NCBI GenBank assembly: GCA_036267955.1
Contig: DATAVB010000010.1
Span: 1-64,000, forward strand
Reading direction: 5' to 3'
Length of the DNA: 64,000 bases
Source: DATAVB01 sp036267955
GTDB lineage: Bacteria; Actinomycetota; Actinomycetes; Mycobacteriales; QHCD01
This document shows, in pieces, positions 8,059 to 16,481 of this stretch. A program made the position numbers and the translations under genes. Position 1 is the stretch's first letter. Each line of letters opens with the position of its first letter. The notes below the pieces were generated by a model. That model ran no database searches, was not told where the DNA came from, and saw only the letters and a program-made list of their open reading frames with translations.

Positions 8059-10074
8059 GTGAACGCCGGTCGCCCGCGTCCCGAACGACCGGAGCCGGCC
8101 GCCGACAATCCGGTGGCCCGGCTCTGCGTGGATATCCCGCTGGCTCATCTGGACCGCCCCTTCGACTACCTGGTGCCGGCGTCGCTGGCTGACGAGGTCG
8201 TACCGGGATCGCGGGTCCGGGTCCGGTTCGCCGGCAAATTGGTGGACGCGTTCGTTCTGGAACGCGGCACCGACACCGAGCACATCGGCCGACTGTCTTT
8301 TGTGGACAGATCGGTGTCGGCCGAGCCGGTGTTGAGTCCCGAGATCGGCGCGCTGGCCCGGGCCGTCGCCGACCGCTGGGCCGGCTCGCTGATCGACGTC
8401 CTGCGGCTGGCCATCCCGCCGCGGCACGCCCGGGTGGAGGCCGAAGAGCCGGCCGAGCCGCCATCGGACCCGGTGCCCGCCCCCGAGCCGGACGACTGGT
8501 CCCGCTATACCGCCGGGCCTGCCTTCCTGCGCGCCGTGGGCGCCGGCCGCCCGGCCCGCGCCGTCTGGTCGGCCTTGCCCGGTGAGGGCTGGCCGGCCCG
8601 GATCGCTGTCGCCGTCCAGGCCACGCTCGCCGCCGGCCGTGGCGCCGTCGTGGTCGTTCCCGACCATCGTGACCTCGACCGGGTCGACGCCGCTTTGACC
8701 GCGGCGCTCGGCCCCGGACGGCACGCGACCCTCGCCGCCGAGCTCGGCCCGGCCAAGCGCTACCGCAGTTGGCTCTCGGTCCGGCGCGGCGGCGTCCGCG
8801 CGGTCGTCGGGACCCGCGGCGCGGTCTTTGCGCCGGTCCAGGACGTCGGCCTGCTGGTGCTCTGGGACGATGGCGATGACCTGCATGCCGAGCCGCGGTC
8901 GCCGTACCCGCACGCCCGTGATGTGCTCATCCTGCGCGCCCACAGCGCGGGAGCGGCGTTGCTGCTGGCCGGGCATGCCCGGACCGCCGAGGCGCAGCAG
9001 CTGATTCAGTCGGGTTGGGCGCACGAGATCGTGGCCGAACGCGCGGAGGTACGGCGGGCAGCGCCCCGGGTGGTGCCGACCGGTGACGACTTCGAGGTGG
9101 CCCGCGACGCCGCCGCCCGCTCGGCCCGGCTGCCGACCCTCGCCTGGCGGATCGCCTCGGACTCGCTGAAACGGGGCGCACCGGTCCTGGTCCAGGTGCC
9201 GCGCCGCGGCTACGTCCCGTCGCTGGCCTGTGCCCGATGCCGCGCGCCGGCCCGCTGTTCGGCCCTCATTGGCTCCGCTCCGCAGGCTTCGCTCCGCACG
9301 GTGTGCCAGGGGCCACTGTCCAGCACCTCCGGGCACGCCGTCCCGACCTGCCGCTGGTGCGGGGCGATCGCCGGGCGCTGGCAGTGCACGGTCTGCGGCG
9401 GCGACCGGTTGCGGGCGGTCGTCGTGGGCGCTGGGCGGACGGCGGAGGAGCTCGGGCGCGCCTTCACCGGCTTCCCGATCCGGCGTTCCGGCGGCGATTC
9501 CGTTCTCGCCGAGGTGAGTGGCGAACCCGCTCTGGTGGTAGCTACGCCGGGGGCCGAGCCGGTCGCCGAGGGCGGCTACGGTGCGGCATTGCTGCTCGAT
9601 GCATGGGCGTTGTTGACCCGACCCGATCTGCGCGCGGCCGAGGAGACGTTGCGCCGCTGGGCCAATGCGGCGGCGCTGCTCCAACCGGCCGCCGCTGGCG
9701 GGACGGTGGTGGTGGTCGCCGACGGCGGGCTGGCCGTGGTGCAGGCGCTGTTGCGCTGGGATCCGGCCGGCTATGCCGCCCGTGAACTCGCCGAGCGGGC
9801 CGAGCTCGGCTTCCCACCCACCAGCCGGATGGCCAGCCTGACCGGCACGTCCACCGCGATCGCGGACTTCCTGGCCGGCGCCCGGTTGCCCGAGCAGCTC
9901 GAACAGTTGGGGCCGGTGCCGGTGTCGCAGGAGACCGAGCGGCTGTTGCTGCGGGTGTCCCGTAACGACGGCTTGGCCCTGGCCCGGGGGCTGCATGCGG
10001 CCGCCGGGGTACGCAGCGCGCGCAAGGCGCCCGATCCGGTGCGGGTACAGCTTGACCCGGCCGAGTTAGGCTGA
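8059..10074 (+). CDS. priA: PriA-like primosomal protein N', helicase-degenerate
   Basis: Protein of 671 aa with the PriA N-terminal DNA-binding domain (VDIPLAHLDRPFDYLVP, PGSRVRVRFAGK) and the central zinc module (CARC near residue 394 and CRWC...CTVCGG further on). The helicase core is degraded: the Walker A position reads PGEGWPARIAV with no GKT, and the DEAH box is replaced by LWDDGDD. This loss is common in actinobacterial PriA, so the protein probably acts in replication restart by binding forks and partners, not by unwinding. An extra ~13-residue stretch interrupts the first zinc knuckle. GTG 8059 start. Confidence 0.88.
   Translation: MNAGRPRPERPEPAADNPVARLCVDIPLAHLDRPFDYLVPASLADEVVPGSRVRVRFAGKLVDAFVLERGTDTEHIGRLSFVDRSVSAEPVLSPEIGALARAVADRWAGSLIDVLRLAIPPRHARVEAEEPAEPPSDPVPAPEPDDWSRYTAGPAFLRAVGAGRPARAVWSALPGEGWPARIAVAVQATLAAGRGAVVVVPDHRDLDRVDAALTAALGPGRHATLAAELGPAKRYRSWLSVRRGGVRAVVGTRGAVFAPVQDVGLLVLWDDGDDLHAEPRSPYPHARDVLILRAHSAGAALLLAGHARTAEAQQLIQSGWAHEIVAERAEVRRAAPRVVPTGDDFEVARDAAARSARLPTLAWRIASDSLKRGAPVLVQVPRRGYVPSLACARCRAPARCSALIGSAPQASLRTVCQGPLSSTSGHAVPTCRWCGAIAGRWQCTVCGGDRLRAVVVGAGRTAEELGRAFTGFPIRRSGGDSVLAEVSGEPALVVATPGAEPVAEGGYGAALLLDAWALLTRPDLRAAEETLRRWANAAALLQPAAAGGTVVVVADGGLAVVQALLRWDPAGYAARELAERAELGFPPTSRMASLTGTSTAIADFLAGARLPEQLEQLGPVPVSQETERLLLRVSRNDGLALARGLHAAAGVRSARKAPDPVRVQLDPAELG
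9271..9298 (+). repeat. 14-bp tandem duplication inside priA
   Basis: Two adjacent 14-base copies, GGCTCCGCTCCGCA and GGCTTCGCTCCGCA, one mismatch apart. They encode part of the extra segment SALIGSAPQASLRTV between cysteines of the PriA zinc module. The 14-base unit is not a codon multiple, yet the surrounding frame is kept. Confidence 0.8.
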
Positions 10075-10187
10075 ACGTCGCCCTCGAGGCTGACCCGTTC
10101 GGCCGAGAAAATCGCCAGATCGGTAAACGCGACCGGCCGGGTATGCATCTCACGAGGTAGTTCTGCCGGACGCCATGGGAGGCAGCG

Positions 10188-10916
10188 ATGCGTACGAGGA
10201 TCGTCCTGGGTTGTGCGGCCGTGGCGCTCGCCGCCGCGGGTTGCGGCAAGGCGACCGCCGGCCATCAGAACGCAGACGACCAGCATCCGGCGTCCGCTAC
10301 CCAATCAACGACGCAATCAGCGCAGCCAACCCGGACGAGCCCGGTCCGATCGGCGACAGCCCCACCGACCCACGCGGCCAAGCCCACGCCGCGGGCCACC
10401 ACGGCGCCACCGACGAGGGCCGGCACGCCGCAACCCACCAACGCGCGACGGAGCCCGCCGGCGGAGCCAGCATCCGGTAGCCGCTGCCACACCTCCGATC
10501 TGTGGGCGGTCTTCCAGCCGCTCGGGGCTGCCGCCGGCAATCAGTACGGCAAGATCCTGCTGACCAACCACTCCGGTGCCACCTGCACGGTGTTCGGCTA
10601 CGGCGGGATCTCGCTGACCAGTTCCAGCGGTGCCTCGGTGCCGAGCAAGCAGATCCGCGACACCTCGACCCCGCCCGTACAGCTCACGCTGCGGCCCGGT
10701 GACCACGCGTACTCCCAGTTGCACTGGTCGGACGTCTCCGGCCCGGGGGAGTCCTCGACCCGCGCCTGCGAGCCGAGCGCCAGCGGGCTGCAGGTCATCC
10801 CGCCGGACGAAACCCGGGCGCTGGACGCGCACTGGCCGGGCAGCCCGGCCTGCGAGCACGGCCAGATCCGTCAGGGCGCCTACCGGGCCGGCACCGGTCC
10901 CGCTTCCGGCGGCTGA
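10188..10916 (+). CDS. DUF4232 lipoprotein
   Basis: Secreted lipoprotein of 242 aa. The signal peptide MRTRIVLGCAAVALAAAGC ends in a lipobox (LAAAGC), followed by a long Ser/Thr/Pro-rich linker to about residue 95. The rest is a DUF4232 domain: CHTSDLWAVFQP, NQYGKILLTNHSGATCTVFGYGG, then LRPGDHAYSQLHW. Start ATG with GGAGGC at 10180-10185. Members of this family are common in actinobacteria and have no established function. Here it separates priA from def, which are often adjacent. Likely anchored on the outer face of the membrane. Confidence 0.85.
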   Translation: MRTRIVLGCAAVALAAAGCGKATAGHQNADDQHPASATQSTTQSAQPTRTSPVRSATAPPTHAAKPTPRATTAPPTRAGTPQPTNARRSPPAEPASGSRCHTSDLWAVFQPLGAAAGNQYGKILLTNHSGATCTVFGYGGISLTSSSGASVPSKQIRDTSTPPVQLTLRPGDHAYSQLHWSDVSGPGESSTRACEPSASGLQVIPPDETRALDAHWPGSPACEHGQIRQGAYRAGTGPASGG

Positions 10917-10974
10917 CCCGGCGATGGCCGGCCCCCTGATCGCGCCGGGCGTACCAGCGGCTGCCTTCGACGTC

Positions 10975-11044
10975 GTGATCATGAAGTTAGCTGCACGACA
11001 TGCCGGCGACACGCCGATCGCCGCGTCAATAACTTCATGATCAC
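10975..11044. repeat. intergenic stem-loop element (GTGATCATGAAGTTA arms)
   Basis: Perfect 15-base inverted repeat: GTGATCATGAAGTTA at 10975-10989 and its complement at 11030-11044, enclosing 40 bases that contain two near copies of CGACATGCCG. It lies between the DUF4232 gene and def, 97 bases before the def start. The AT-rich arms and large structured loop do not look like a simple terminator; it may be an intergenic repeat family. A second CATGATC-containing hairpin lies at 17950-18010. Confidence 0.8.
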
Positions 11045-11140
11045 CGCCGGGGTGGCGGGTGGTGGCCTGCCGCAGTCGGACGGCAGCGCGCCACCGTAAG
11101 CTGGGTGAGTCGTCTGTGTGCCGTTCCGAGGAGTTTGCCC

Positions 11141-11692
11141 GTGGCGATCCAGCCGATCCGCCTGTTCGGCGATCAGGTGCTGCGCGAGCCGGCCGTCGCC
11201 GTGCGCGACTTCGACAGGGAGCTGCGCCGGCTCGTCACCGACCTCACCGAAACCATGCAGGCGGCGCCCGGACGCGGCCTCGCCGCCCCGCAGATCGGGG
11301 TGGGGCTGCGGGTCTTCACCTACCAGATGGCCGAGGAGGAGCCCGGGCATCTGATCAACCCGGTATTGACCTTCCCGGACGAGGAGGACCAGTTCGGCCC
11401 GGAGGGCTGCCTGTCCATCCCGGGGCTGGGCTTCGACTGCCTGCGCCGCAAGAATGTGATCGCCGCGGGATGCAACATGTACGGCGATCCGGTGACGATC
11501 GCCGGCAGTGACCTGCTGGCCCGCTGCATCCAGCACGAGGCCGACCACCTGGACGGCGTACTGTTCGTCGATCGGCTCGACCCGGAGACCAAGGCCGCGG
11601 CCGAGCAGGCGATCCGCGAGGCCGAATGGTCCGGCGGGATCGTTCCGGAAATCAGAGAAAGCCCGCATCGGATGCATGGAGCAGCACGCTGA
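11141..11692 (+). CDS. def: peptide deformylase
   Basis: Metalloenzyme of 183 aa that removes the formyl group from nascent N-terminal methionine. All three motifs are present: GRGLAAPQIG, EGCLSIPG (Cys metal ligand) and QHEADHLDG (HExxH). The start is GTG 11141 because GAGGAG at 11128-11133 sits seven bases upstream; the longer frame from 11105 would add residues without family support. It is coupled to fmt, which adds the formyl group, so both halves of the formylation cycle are in one operon. Confidence 0.95.
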   Translation: MAIQPIRLFGDQVLREPAVAVRDFDRELRRLVTDLTETMQAAPGRGLAAPQIGVGLRVFTYQMAEEEPGHLINPVLTFPDEEDQFGPEGCLSIPGLGFDCLRRKNVIAAGCNMYGDPVTIAGSDLLARCIQHEADHLDGVLFVDRLDPETKAAAEQAIREAEWSGGIVPEIRESPHRMHGAAR

Positions 11693-12615
11693 GACTCGTC
11701 TTCGCCGGCACGCCAGAGGTCGCGATCCCGCCGTTGACCCGGCTGCTGGATTCCCACCACGACGTGGTCGCCGTGCTTACCCGGCCGGACGCGCCAGCCG
11801 GGCGCGGCCGCCGGCTTCGCCCGTCCCCGGTCGCCGAGTTGGCCCACGAGCGGGGCATCGAGGTGCTCACCCCGCGGCGGCCGTCCGAGCCGGAGTTTCG
11901 GGCCCGGCTGGCCGAGCTCGCCGTGGACTGCTGCCCGGTCGTCGCCTACGGTGCCCTCGTTCCGCCGGCGGCGTTGGAGATCCCGGCCCGCGGCTGGGTC
12001 AACCTGCACTTCTCGCTGCTGCCGGCTTGGCGCGGCGCGGCCCCGGTGCAGCGTGCGGTGATGGCCGGCGACGATGTCACCGGGGCGACGACCTTCCTGC
12101 TGGAGCAGGGGATGGACACCGGTCCGGTCTACGGAATGCTGACCGAGACGGTACGGCCGTGGGACACCGCCGGTGATCTGCTGACCCGGCTGTCGGTGGC
12201 CGGCGCCGACCTGTTGGCCGCGACGCTGGACGGGATCGAGTCCGGCGCCCTGGAGGCTCGGCCGCAGCCGACGGACGGCATCTCGCTGGCCCCGAAGGTG
12301 ACGGTCGAGGAGGCCCGCGTTGACTGGTCCGCGCCGGCCATCGCGGTCGACCGGCTCGTCCGCGGCTGCACGCCCGATCCCGGCGGCTGGACGACGCACC
12401 GGGGCCAACGGCTCAAGCTCGGGCCGGTCCGCCCGGTGTCCGAGGTGGACACTCTGGGCCCGGGAGAGTTGACGGTCGGCAAGGACGGCGTGCTGGTGGG
12501 TACGGCGACCTCGGCCGTGCGGCTCGGCGAGGTGCAGGCCCCGGGGAAGCGGATGATGGCGGCCCTGGACTGGGCCCGTGGCGCTCGACTCGAAGCCGGT
12601 GAGCGGTGTGACTGA
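11689..12615 (+). CDS. fmt: methionyl-tRNA formyltransferase, probable CTG start
   Basis: Enzyme of 308 aa that formylates initiator Met-tRNA using 10-formyl-THF. Motifs: LVFAGTPEVA at the N-terminus, HFSLLPAWRGAAPVQ with the catalytic region, and TTFLLEQGMDTGP. The family begins MRLVFAGTPE; here the only codon at that place is CTG 11689, forming CTGA with the def stop, in the manner of the ATGA/GTGA couplings elsewhere. The alternative is ATG 11626, which adds 21 residues inside def. The CTG start is inference. Confidence 0.88.
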   Translation: MRLVFAGTPEVAIPPLTRLLDSHHDVVAVLTRPDAPAGRGRRLRPSPVAELAHERGIEVLTPRRPSEPEFRARLAELAVDCCPVVAYGALVPPAALEIPARGWVNLHFSLLPAWRGAAPVQRAVMAGDDVTGATTFLLEQGMDTGPVYGMLTETVRPWDTAGDLLTRLSVAGADLLAATLDGIESGALEARPQPTDGISLAPKVTVEEARVDWSAPAIAVDRLVRGCTPDPGGWTTHRGQRLKLGPVRPVSEVDTLGPGELTVGKDGVLVGTATSAVRLGEVQAPGKRMMAALDWARGARLEAGERCD

Positions 12616-13939
12616 CCGGCGCGCCAACCCGCCGGTCGACAGGCCGCGCCGGGCCGCGTACGACCTGTTGCGAGCCGTCGCGACCCGGTCTGCCTACGCC
12701 AACCTCGTGCTGCCGAAACTGCTGCGGGACAGGCGAATCGTCGGCCGTGACGCGGCGTTCGCCACCGAGCTCGGCTATGGCACGCTGCGTGCGCAGGGCA
12801 CGCTCGACGCCGTCCTGGTCCGCTGCGCCGACCGCGATCTGTCCACTGTGGACCCTGATGTGTTGGACGTGCTGCGGCTCGGCGCCTACCAACTGCTGCG
12901 CATGCGGGTGCCGGCGCACGCGGCGGTGAGCGCCACCGTCGATGTCGCCCCGCGCCGGGCCGCCGGATTCGTCAATGCCGTGCTGCGCAAGGTTTCCCGG
13001 TCCGACTACGACGGTTGGGTCGAGCGGATCGCGCCGCCGTACGACGCCGATCCACTCGGGCATCTCGCGATCCGGTACGCCCATCCGGAGTGGATCGTGG
13101 TGGCCTTCCGCGACGCGCTGGGTGGTGATCTCGAGCAGACGGCGGCCGCGCTCGCCGCCGACGACGCGCCGGCCGCGGTCCATCTCGTCGCCCGCGACGA
13201 CCGGGACAAGATCGCGGCCGAGGTCGGCGGCACGCCCGGGCCGTGGTCGGACCTCGCCGTACACCTCGGTGGCGGCGATCCCGGTGCGCTCGAAGCCATC
13301 CGGGACGGCCGGGCCCGGGTCCAGGACGAGGGCAGCCAACTGGTGGCACTGGCCGCCGGCCGGGTCGAGGTCGTCGGCTCTGATGCCCGGTGGCTGGATC
13401 TGTGCGCCGGGCCCGGCGGCAAGGCCGCCCTGCTCGGCCAGCTCGCCGAGGGGCGCGGCGCCAGAATTACCGCCTTGGAGCCGCATCCGCACCGCGCCGA
13501 GTTGACCCGGCACGCCTGCGCCGGGCTTCCGGTCGACGTCATCGAGGGCGACGGCACCAGCTACGAGGGTCGCGATTTCGACCGGGTGTTGGTGGACGCG
13601 CCGTGCTCCGGGTTGGGCGCGCTGCGGCGTCGGCCGGAGGCCCGCTGGCGTCGCCGGCCGACCGATCTGCCGGAGCTGACCGCCCTGCAGCGCAGCCTGT
13701 TGACGGCGGGACTCGGCGCCGCCCGCCCCGGCGGGATCGTCACCTACGCCACCTGTTCGCCGCACCCGGCCGAGACCCGGGCCGTGGTCGGCGAGGTGGC
13801 CCGCAAGTCCGGTGCGGAGCTGCTCGACGCGCGCGCGCTGTTCCCCGGTGTGCCAGATCTCGGTGACGGGCCGACCGTGCAGCTGTGGCCGCACCGGCAC
13901 GGCACCGACGCGATGTTCGTCGCCACGCTGCGCCGGTAG
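12608..13939 (+). CDS. rsmB: 16S rRNA m5C967 methyltransferase
   Basis: RsmB/Sun protein of 443 aa. The N-terminal NusB-like RNA-binding domain (residues ~10-140) is followed by a Rossmann methyltransferase: the SAM motif WLDLCAGPGGKAALL, DAPCSGLGALRRRPE with the first catalytic Cys, and YATCSPHPAE with the nucleophilic Cys. GTG 12608 overlaps the fmt stop by 8 bases. It methylates C967 of 16S rRNA. One copy of the window's recurrent TCCACTGTGGA word is at 12842-12852 (Ser-Thr-Val-Asp). Confidence 0.93.
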   Translation: MTDRRANPPVDRPRRAAYDLLRAVATRSAYANLVLPKLLRDRRIVGRDAAFATELGYGTLRAQGTLDAVLVRCADRDLSTVDPDVLDVLRLGAYQLLRMRVPAHAAVSATVDVAPRRAAGFVNAVLRKVSRSDYDGWVERIAPPYDADPLGHLAIRYAHPEWIVVAFRDALGGDLEQTAAALAADDAPAAVHLVARDDRDKIAAEVGGTPGPWSDLAVHLGGGDPGALEAIRDGRARVQDEGSQLVALAAGRVEVVGSDARWLDLCAGPGGKAALLGQLAEGRGARITALEPHPHRAELTRHACAGLPVDVIEGDGTSYEGRDFDRVLVDAPCSGLGALRRRPEARWRRRPTDLPELTALQRSLLTAGLGAARPGGIVTYATCSPHPAETRAVVGEVARKSGAELLDARALFPGVPDLGDGPTVQLWPHRHGTDAMFVATLRR

Positions 13940-13940
13940 C

Positions 13941-14015
13941 CGCTACGAATTCGACCGCTACGGAATCGACTGCTACGGAATCGACTGCTACGAAATCGAC
14001 CGCGGCGGAATCGGT
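13941..14015. repeat. 15-bp tandem repeat between convergent rsmB and citrate synthase
   Basis: Five 15-base units, the middle ones TGCTACGGAATCGAC, with scattered changes in the outer units. The array begins two bases after the rsmB stop and contains the minus-strand stop of the citrate synthase gene at 13988-13990. The last codons of that gene are therefore made of repeat sequence, and expansion or contraction could shift its C-terminus. Confidence 0.93.
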
Positions 14016-15169
14016 TGCGGCGCAGGCGGTCCGACGTACCGGGCGGCCGGCCGGATGATCTTGCGGTCGGCGGCCTGTTCCAGGATATTCGCGGTCCAGC
14101 CGATCGTGCGGGCCACCGCGAAGGTCGGGGTGAATATCTCCCGTGGCAGGCCGCACAACTCCATCACGACGCCCGCGTAGAACTCCACGTTGGTGTGCAG
14201 CTCCCGGCCCGGCTTGAGCTCGGCGAGCAGGGCCAGCACGCGTTCCTCGACGGCGACGGCGAAGTCGACCAGGTCGCCGCCGAACTCCTCGGCAATGCCG
14301 CGCAGCATGCGCGAGCGCGGATCCTCGGTCTGATAAACGGGATGGCCGAAACCCATGATCCGGTCGCCGGCCAGCACCCGCTGGGTCACCCACGGGTCGA
14401 TGTTGTCCGGCGTGCCGATGGCGTCCAGGGTGTCCAGCGCCCGGCTCGGCGCGCCGCCGTGTAGCGGCCCGGACAGCGCGCCGATCGCGCCGAGCAGGCA
14501 GGCGACGAGATCCGCGCCGGTGGAGGCGATGACCCGGGCGGTGAACGTCGAGGCGTTGAAGCCGTGGTCGATCGTCGAGATCAGGTACTGCTCAATGGCG
14601 CGGGCATGGTGCGGGTCGGGTCGCTGGCCGTACAGCATGTACAGGTAGTTCTCGGCGTGCGACAGGTCGTCCCGCGGTGGCACCGGATCCAGGCCGTTCC
14701 GCAGCCGGTGCAGCGCCGCGAGCACGCTCGGGACGGCTGCGGCTGTCCCGAGCGCGTCGCGCCGGCGGGCGGCCGGGTCGAGGTCCCACATCGGCCGCAG
14801 GCCGCGGCTGTTGCCCAGCACCGACAATGCGGTACGCAGCCCGCCGAGCGGGCTGCCGGCGGCCTCGGCCCGGGCCAGCACGGGCAGTACGTCCGCGACC
14901 TCGACCGGCAGGTGCCGGAGGGTGGCGACCTGCGCGCCGAACTCCGCCCGCTGGTCCGGATCCGGCAGCTGACCCTCGTACAGCAGGTACCAGACATCCT
15001 CGACCGTGCACCGCTGAGCGAGCTCGACGGCCGAGTACTGCCGGTAGTGGTAGAAGCCCTCGGTGCCACGGACATCGCCCAGTCCGGTCTCGGTGACGAC
15101 GACGTTCTTCAGCCCGGGCGGGACCTCGATCAGCTTGCTGCCAGCGGTTTCCGCGGTCGATGTCGACAC
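13988..15169 (-). CDS. citrate (or methylcitrate) synthase
   Basis: Citrate synthase family protein of 393 aa. Active-site regions are GPLHGGAPSRAL and GFGHPVYQTEDPR with both histidines; the third site reads NVEFYAG, with Glu where many family members have Asp. GTG 15169 is chosen because the following residues match short actinobacterial CitA-like proteins; frames further upstream run into the divergent control region. It condenses an acyl-CoA with oxaloacetate; acetyl- versus propionyl-CoA preference cannot be read from sequence. It is transcribed away from an HTH-citrate synthase, a pairing also known in Streptomyces. Confidence 0.85.
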   Translation of the reverse strand: MSTSTAETAGSKLIEVPPGLKNVVVTETGLGDVRGTEGFYHYRQYSAVELAQRCTVEDVWYLLYEGQLPDPDQRAEFGAQVATLRHLPVEVADVLPVLARAEAAGSPLGGLRTALSVLGNSRGLRPMWDLDPAARRRDALGTAAAVPSVLAALHRLRNGLDPVPPRDDLSHAENYLYMLYGQRPDPHHARAIEQYLISTIDHGFNASTFTARVIASTGADLVACLLGAIGALSGPLHGGAPSRALDTLDAIGTPDNIDPWVTQRVLAGDRIMGFGHPVYQTEDPRSRMLRGIAEEFGGDLVDFAVAVEERVLALLAELKPGRELHTNVEFYAGVVMELCGLPREIFTPTFAVARTIGWTANILEQAADRKIIRPAARYVGPPAPQPIPPRSIS

Positions 15170-15221
15170 GTTCGCACTGCCCTTCGTCCTGGATCTGGAT
15201 GTCGTATTGAGCTTCGTTGCA

Positions 15222-15244
15222 TTGACGACTAACGTCAACGTTGA
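15222..15244. promoter_or_regulatory. operator candidate between divergent citrate synthase genes
   Basis: Two overlapping dyads in the 100-base divergent gap: TTGACG-ACTAA-CGTCAA (15222-15238) and the perfect palindrome TCAACGTTGA (15235-15244). The site is well placed to control both promoters. The HTH-citrate synthase encoded directly downstream is the obvious candidate binder, giving autoregulation; that is inference. Confidence 0.6.
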
Positions 15245-15269
15245 TCGAATCAATGTGAGGAGCTGCGAA

Positions 15270-16481
15270 GTGCCGACCGTCAAGCCGGAGCGGATCAGCA
15301 GCGCCGAGGCGGCGCGCCGGCTGGGCGTAAAGGTGGAGACGGTCTACGCGTACGTGAGTCGGGGCCTGCTCACCAGCCGGCGAGTGCACGGCGGCCGGGG
15401 GAGCACGTTCTCGATCACGGAGGTCGAGGCGCTCGCCGGCTCCGGAATGCGCCACCGGGGTGGGGATTCCGAGCCGTTTCGGTTTCCGTCGATCAGCACC
15501 GGCATCGCCCTTGTCACCGCCGACGGGCTCTATTTCCGCGGCGTCGACGCGGTGACGTTGAGCGCGGAGAGGTCCTTTGAGGAGGTGGCCGCCTGGATCT
15601 GGACCGGCGAGCTGCGGGCCGAGCCGTTCGTGGCGCCGGCGGTGACGACCGAGGCAGTACGGAACGCGGTACGGGCATTGCCCGGCAACGTCGATCCCAC
15701 CGCCCGGCTGCGGGTCGCCGTCGCCGTCGCGTCCGCGCTGGACCACCTGCGCTTCGACCTGACCCCGGAATCGGTCCGGCACATGGGGCGCACCGTGATC
15801 GCCTGCATGGTCGACGGCCTGACCGACGGACCGGCCGACAACCCGGCCGGGGTGGCGGATCGGCTGTGGGCGGCACTGTCGTCGGAGCCGGACCGGCCCG
15901 AGCTGCGTGCGTGCCTGCAGGCGGCGCTGGTGCTGCTCGCCGACCGCGGGCTCGCGGCCAGCACGGTCGCCGCCCGGGCCGCGGCCTCGGCCCGGGCCCA
16001 TCCGTACGCCGTGGTCAGCGCCGGGCTCGGGGCGCTGGATGGCCCGCTGCACGGCGGCGCCAGCGCGGCGGCCCGGCAACTGCTCGACCAGGTGCTGGCC
16101 ACCGGTGACGTCGACCGCACCCTGGCCGACTACCTCCGTCTGGACCGGCCGGTGCCGGGCCTGGGCCTGTACAACGCGCGGACCGATCCGCGGGCCACCG
16201 CCCTGCTGGCCCGACTCGGCGAGATCCCGGCCGCGGCGGAGGTGGTGACGGCGGTCCGCTCGATCGCCGAGGCGCTGCGGCCGCGCGGCGCCTACCAGCC
16301 CAATGTCGATCTGGCGCTGGCCGCGCTCTCGATCGCCGGCGGGCTGCGGCCCGGCTCGGGTGAGGCGATCTTCGCCGTGGCGCGGAGCGTCGGCTGGATC
16401 GGCCACGCGCTGGAGGAGTACCGGGAGCAACCCCTGCGCTGGCGCGGCCGCGAGCTCTACACCGGTCCGCAGCCCGACTAG
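15270..16481 (+). CDS. HTH-domain citrate synthase-like regulator
   Basis: Protein of 403 aa: an N-terminal helix-turn-helix of MerR/excisionase type (ISSAEAARRLGVKVETVYAY, then VSRGLLTSRR) fused to a citrate synthase fold. One catalytic region is intact (GPLHGGASAAARQLL, with His) and the Asp site is kept (QPNVDLALAAL), but the second histidine site, GFGHP in enzymes, reads GLGLYNARTDPR here. Full synthase activity is therefore doubtful, and a metabolite-sensing transcription factor is more likely. GTG 15270 follows GAGGAG at 15257-15262. The C-terminal stop shares CTAG with the convergent methyltransferase stop. Confidence 0.8.
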   Translation: MPTVKPERISSAEAARRLGVKVETVYAYVSRGLLTSRRVHGGRGSTFSITEVEALAGSGMRHRGGDSEPFRFPSISTGIALVTADGLYFRGVDAVTLSAERSFEEVAAWIWTGELRAEPFVAPAVTTEAVRNAVRALPGNVDPTARLRVAVAVASALDHLRFDLTPESVRHMGRTVIACMVDGLTDGPADNPAGVADRLWAALSSEPDRPELRACLQAALVLLADRGLAASTVAARAAASARAHPYAVVSAGLGALDGPLHGGASAAARQLLDQVLATGDVDRTLADYLRLDRPVPGLGLYNARTDPRATALLARLGEIPAAAEVVTAVRSIAEALRPRGAYQPNVDLALAALSIAGGLRPGSGEAIFAVARSVGWIGHALEEYREQPLRWRGRELYTGPQPD

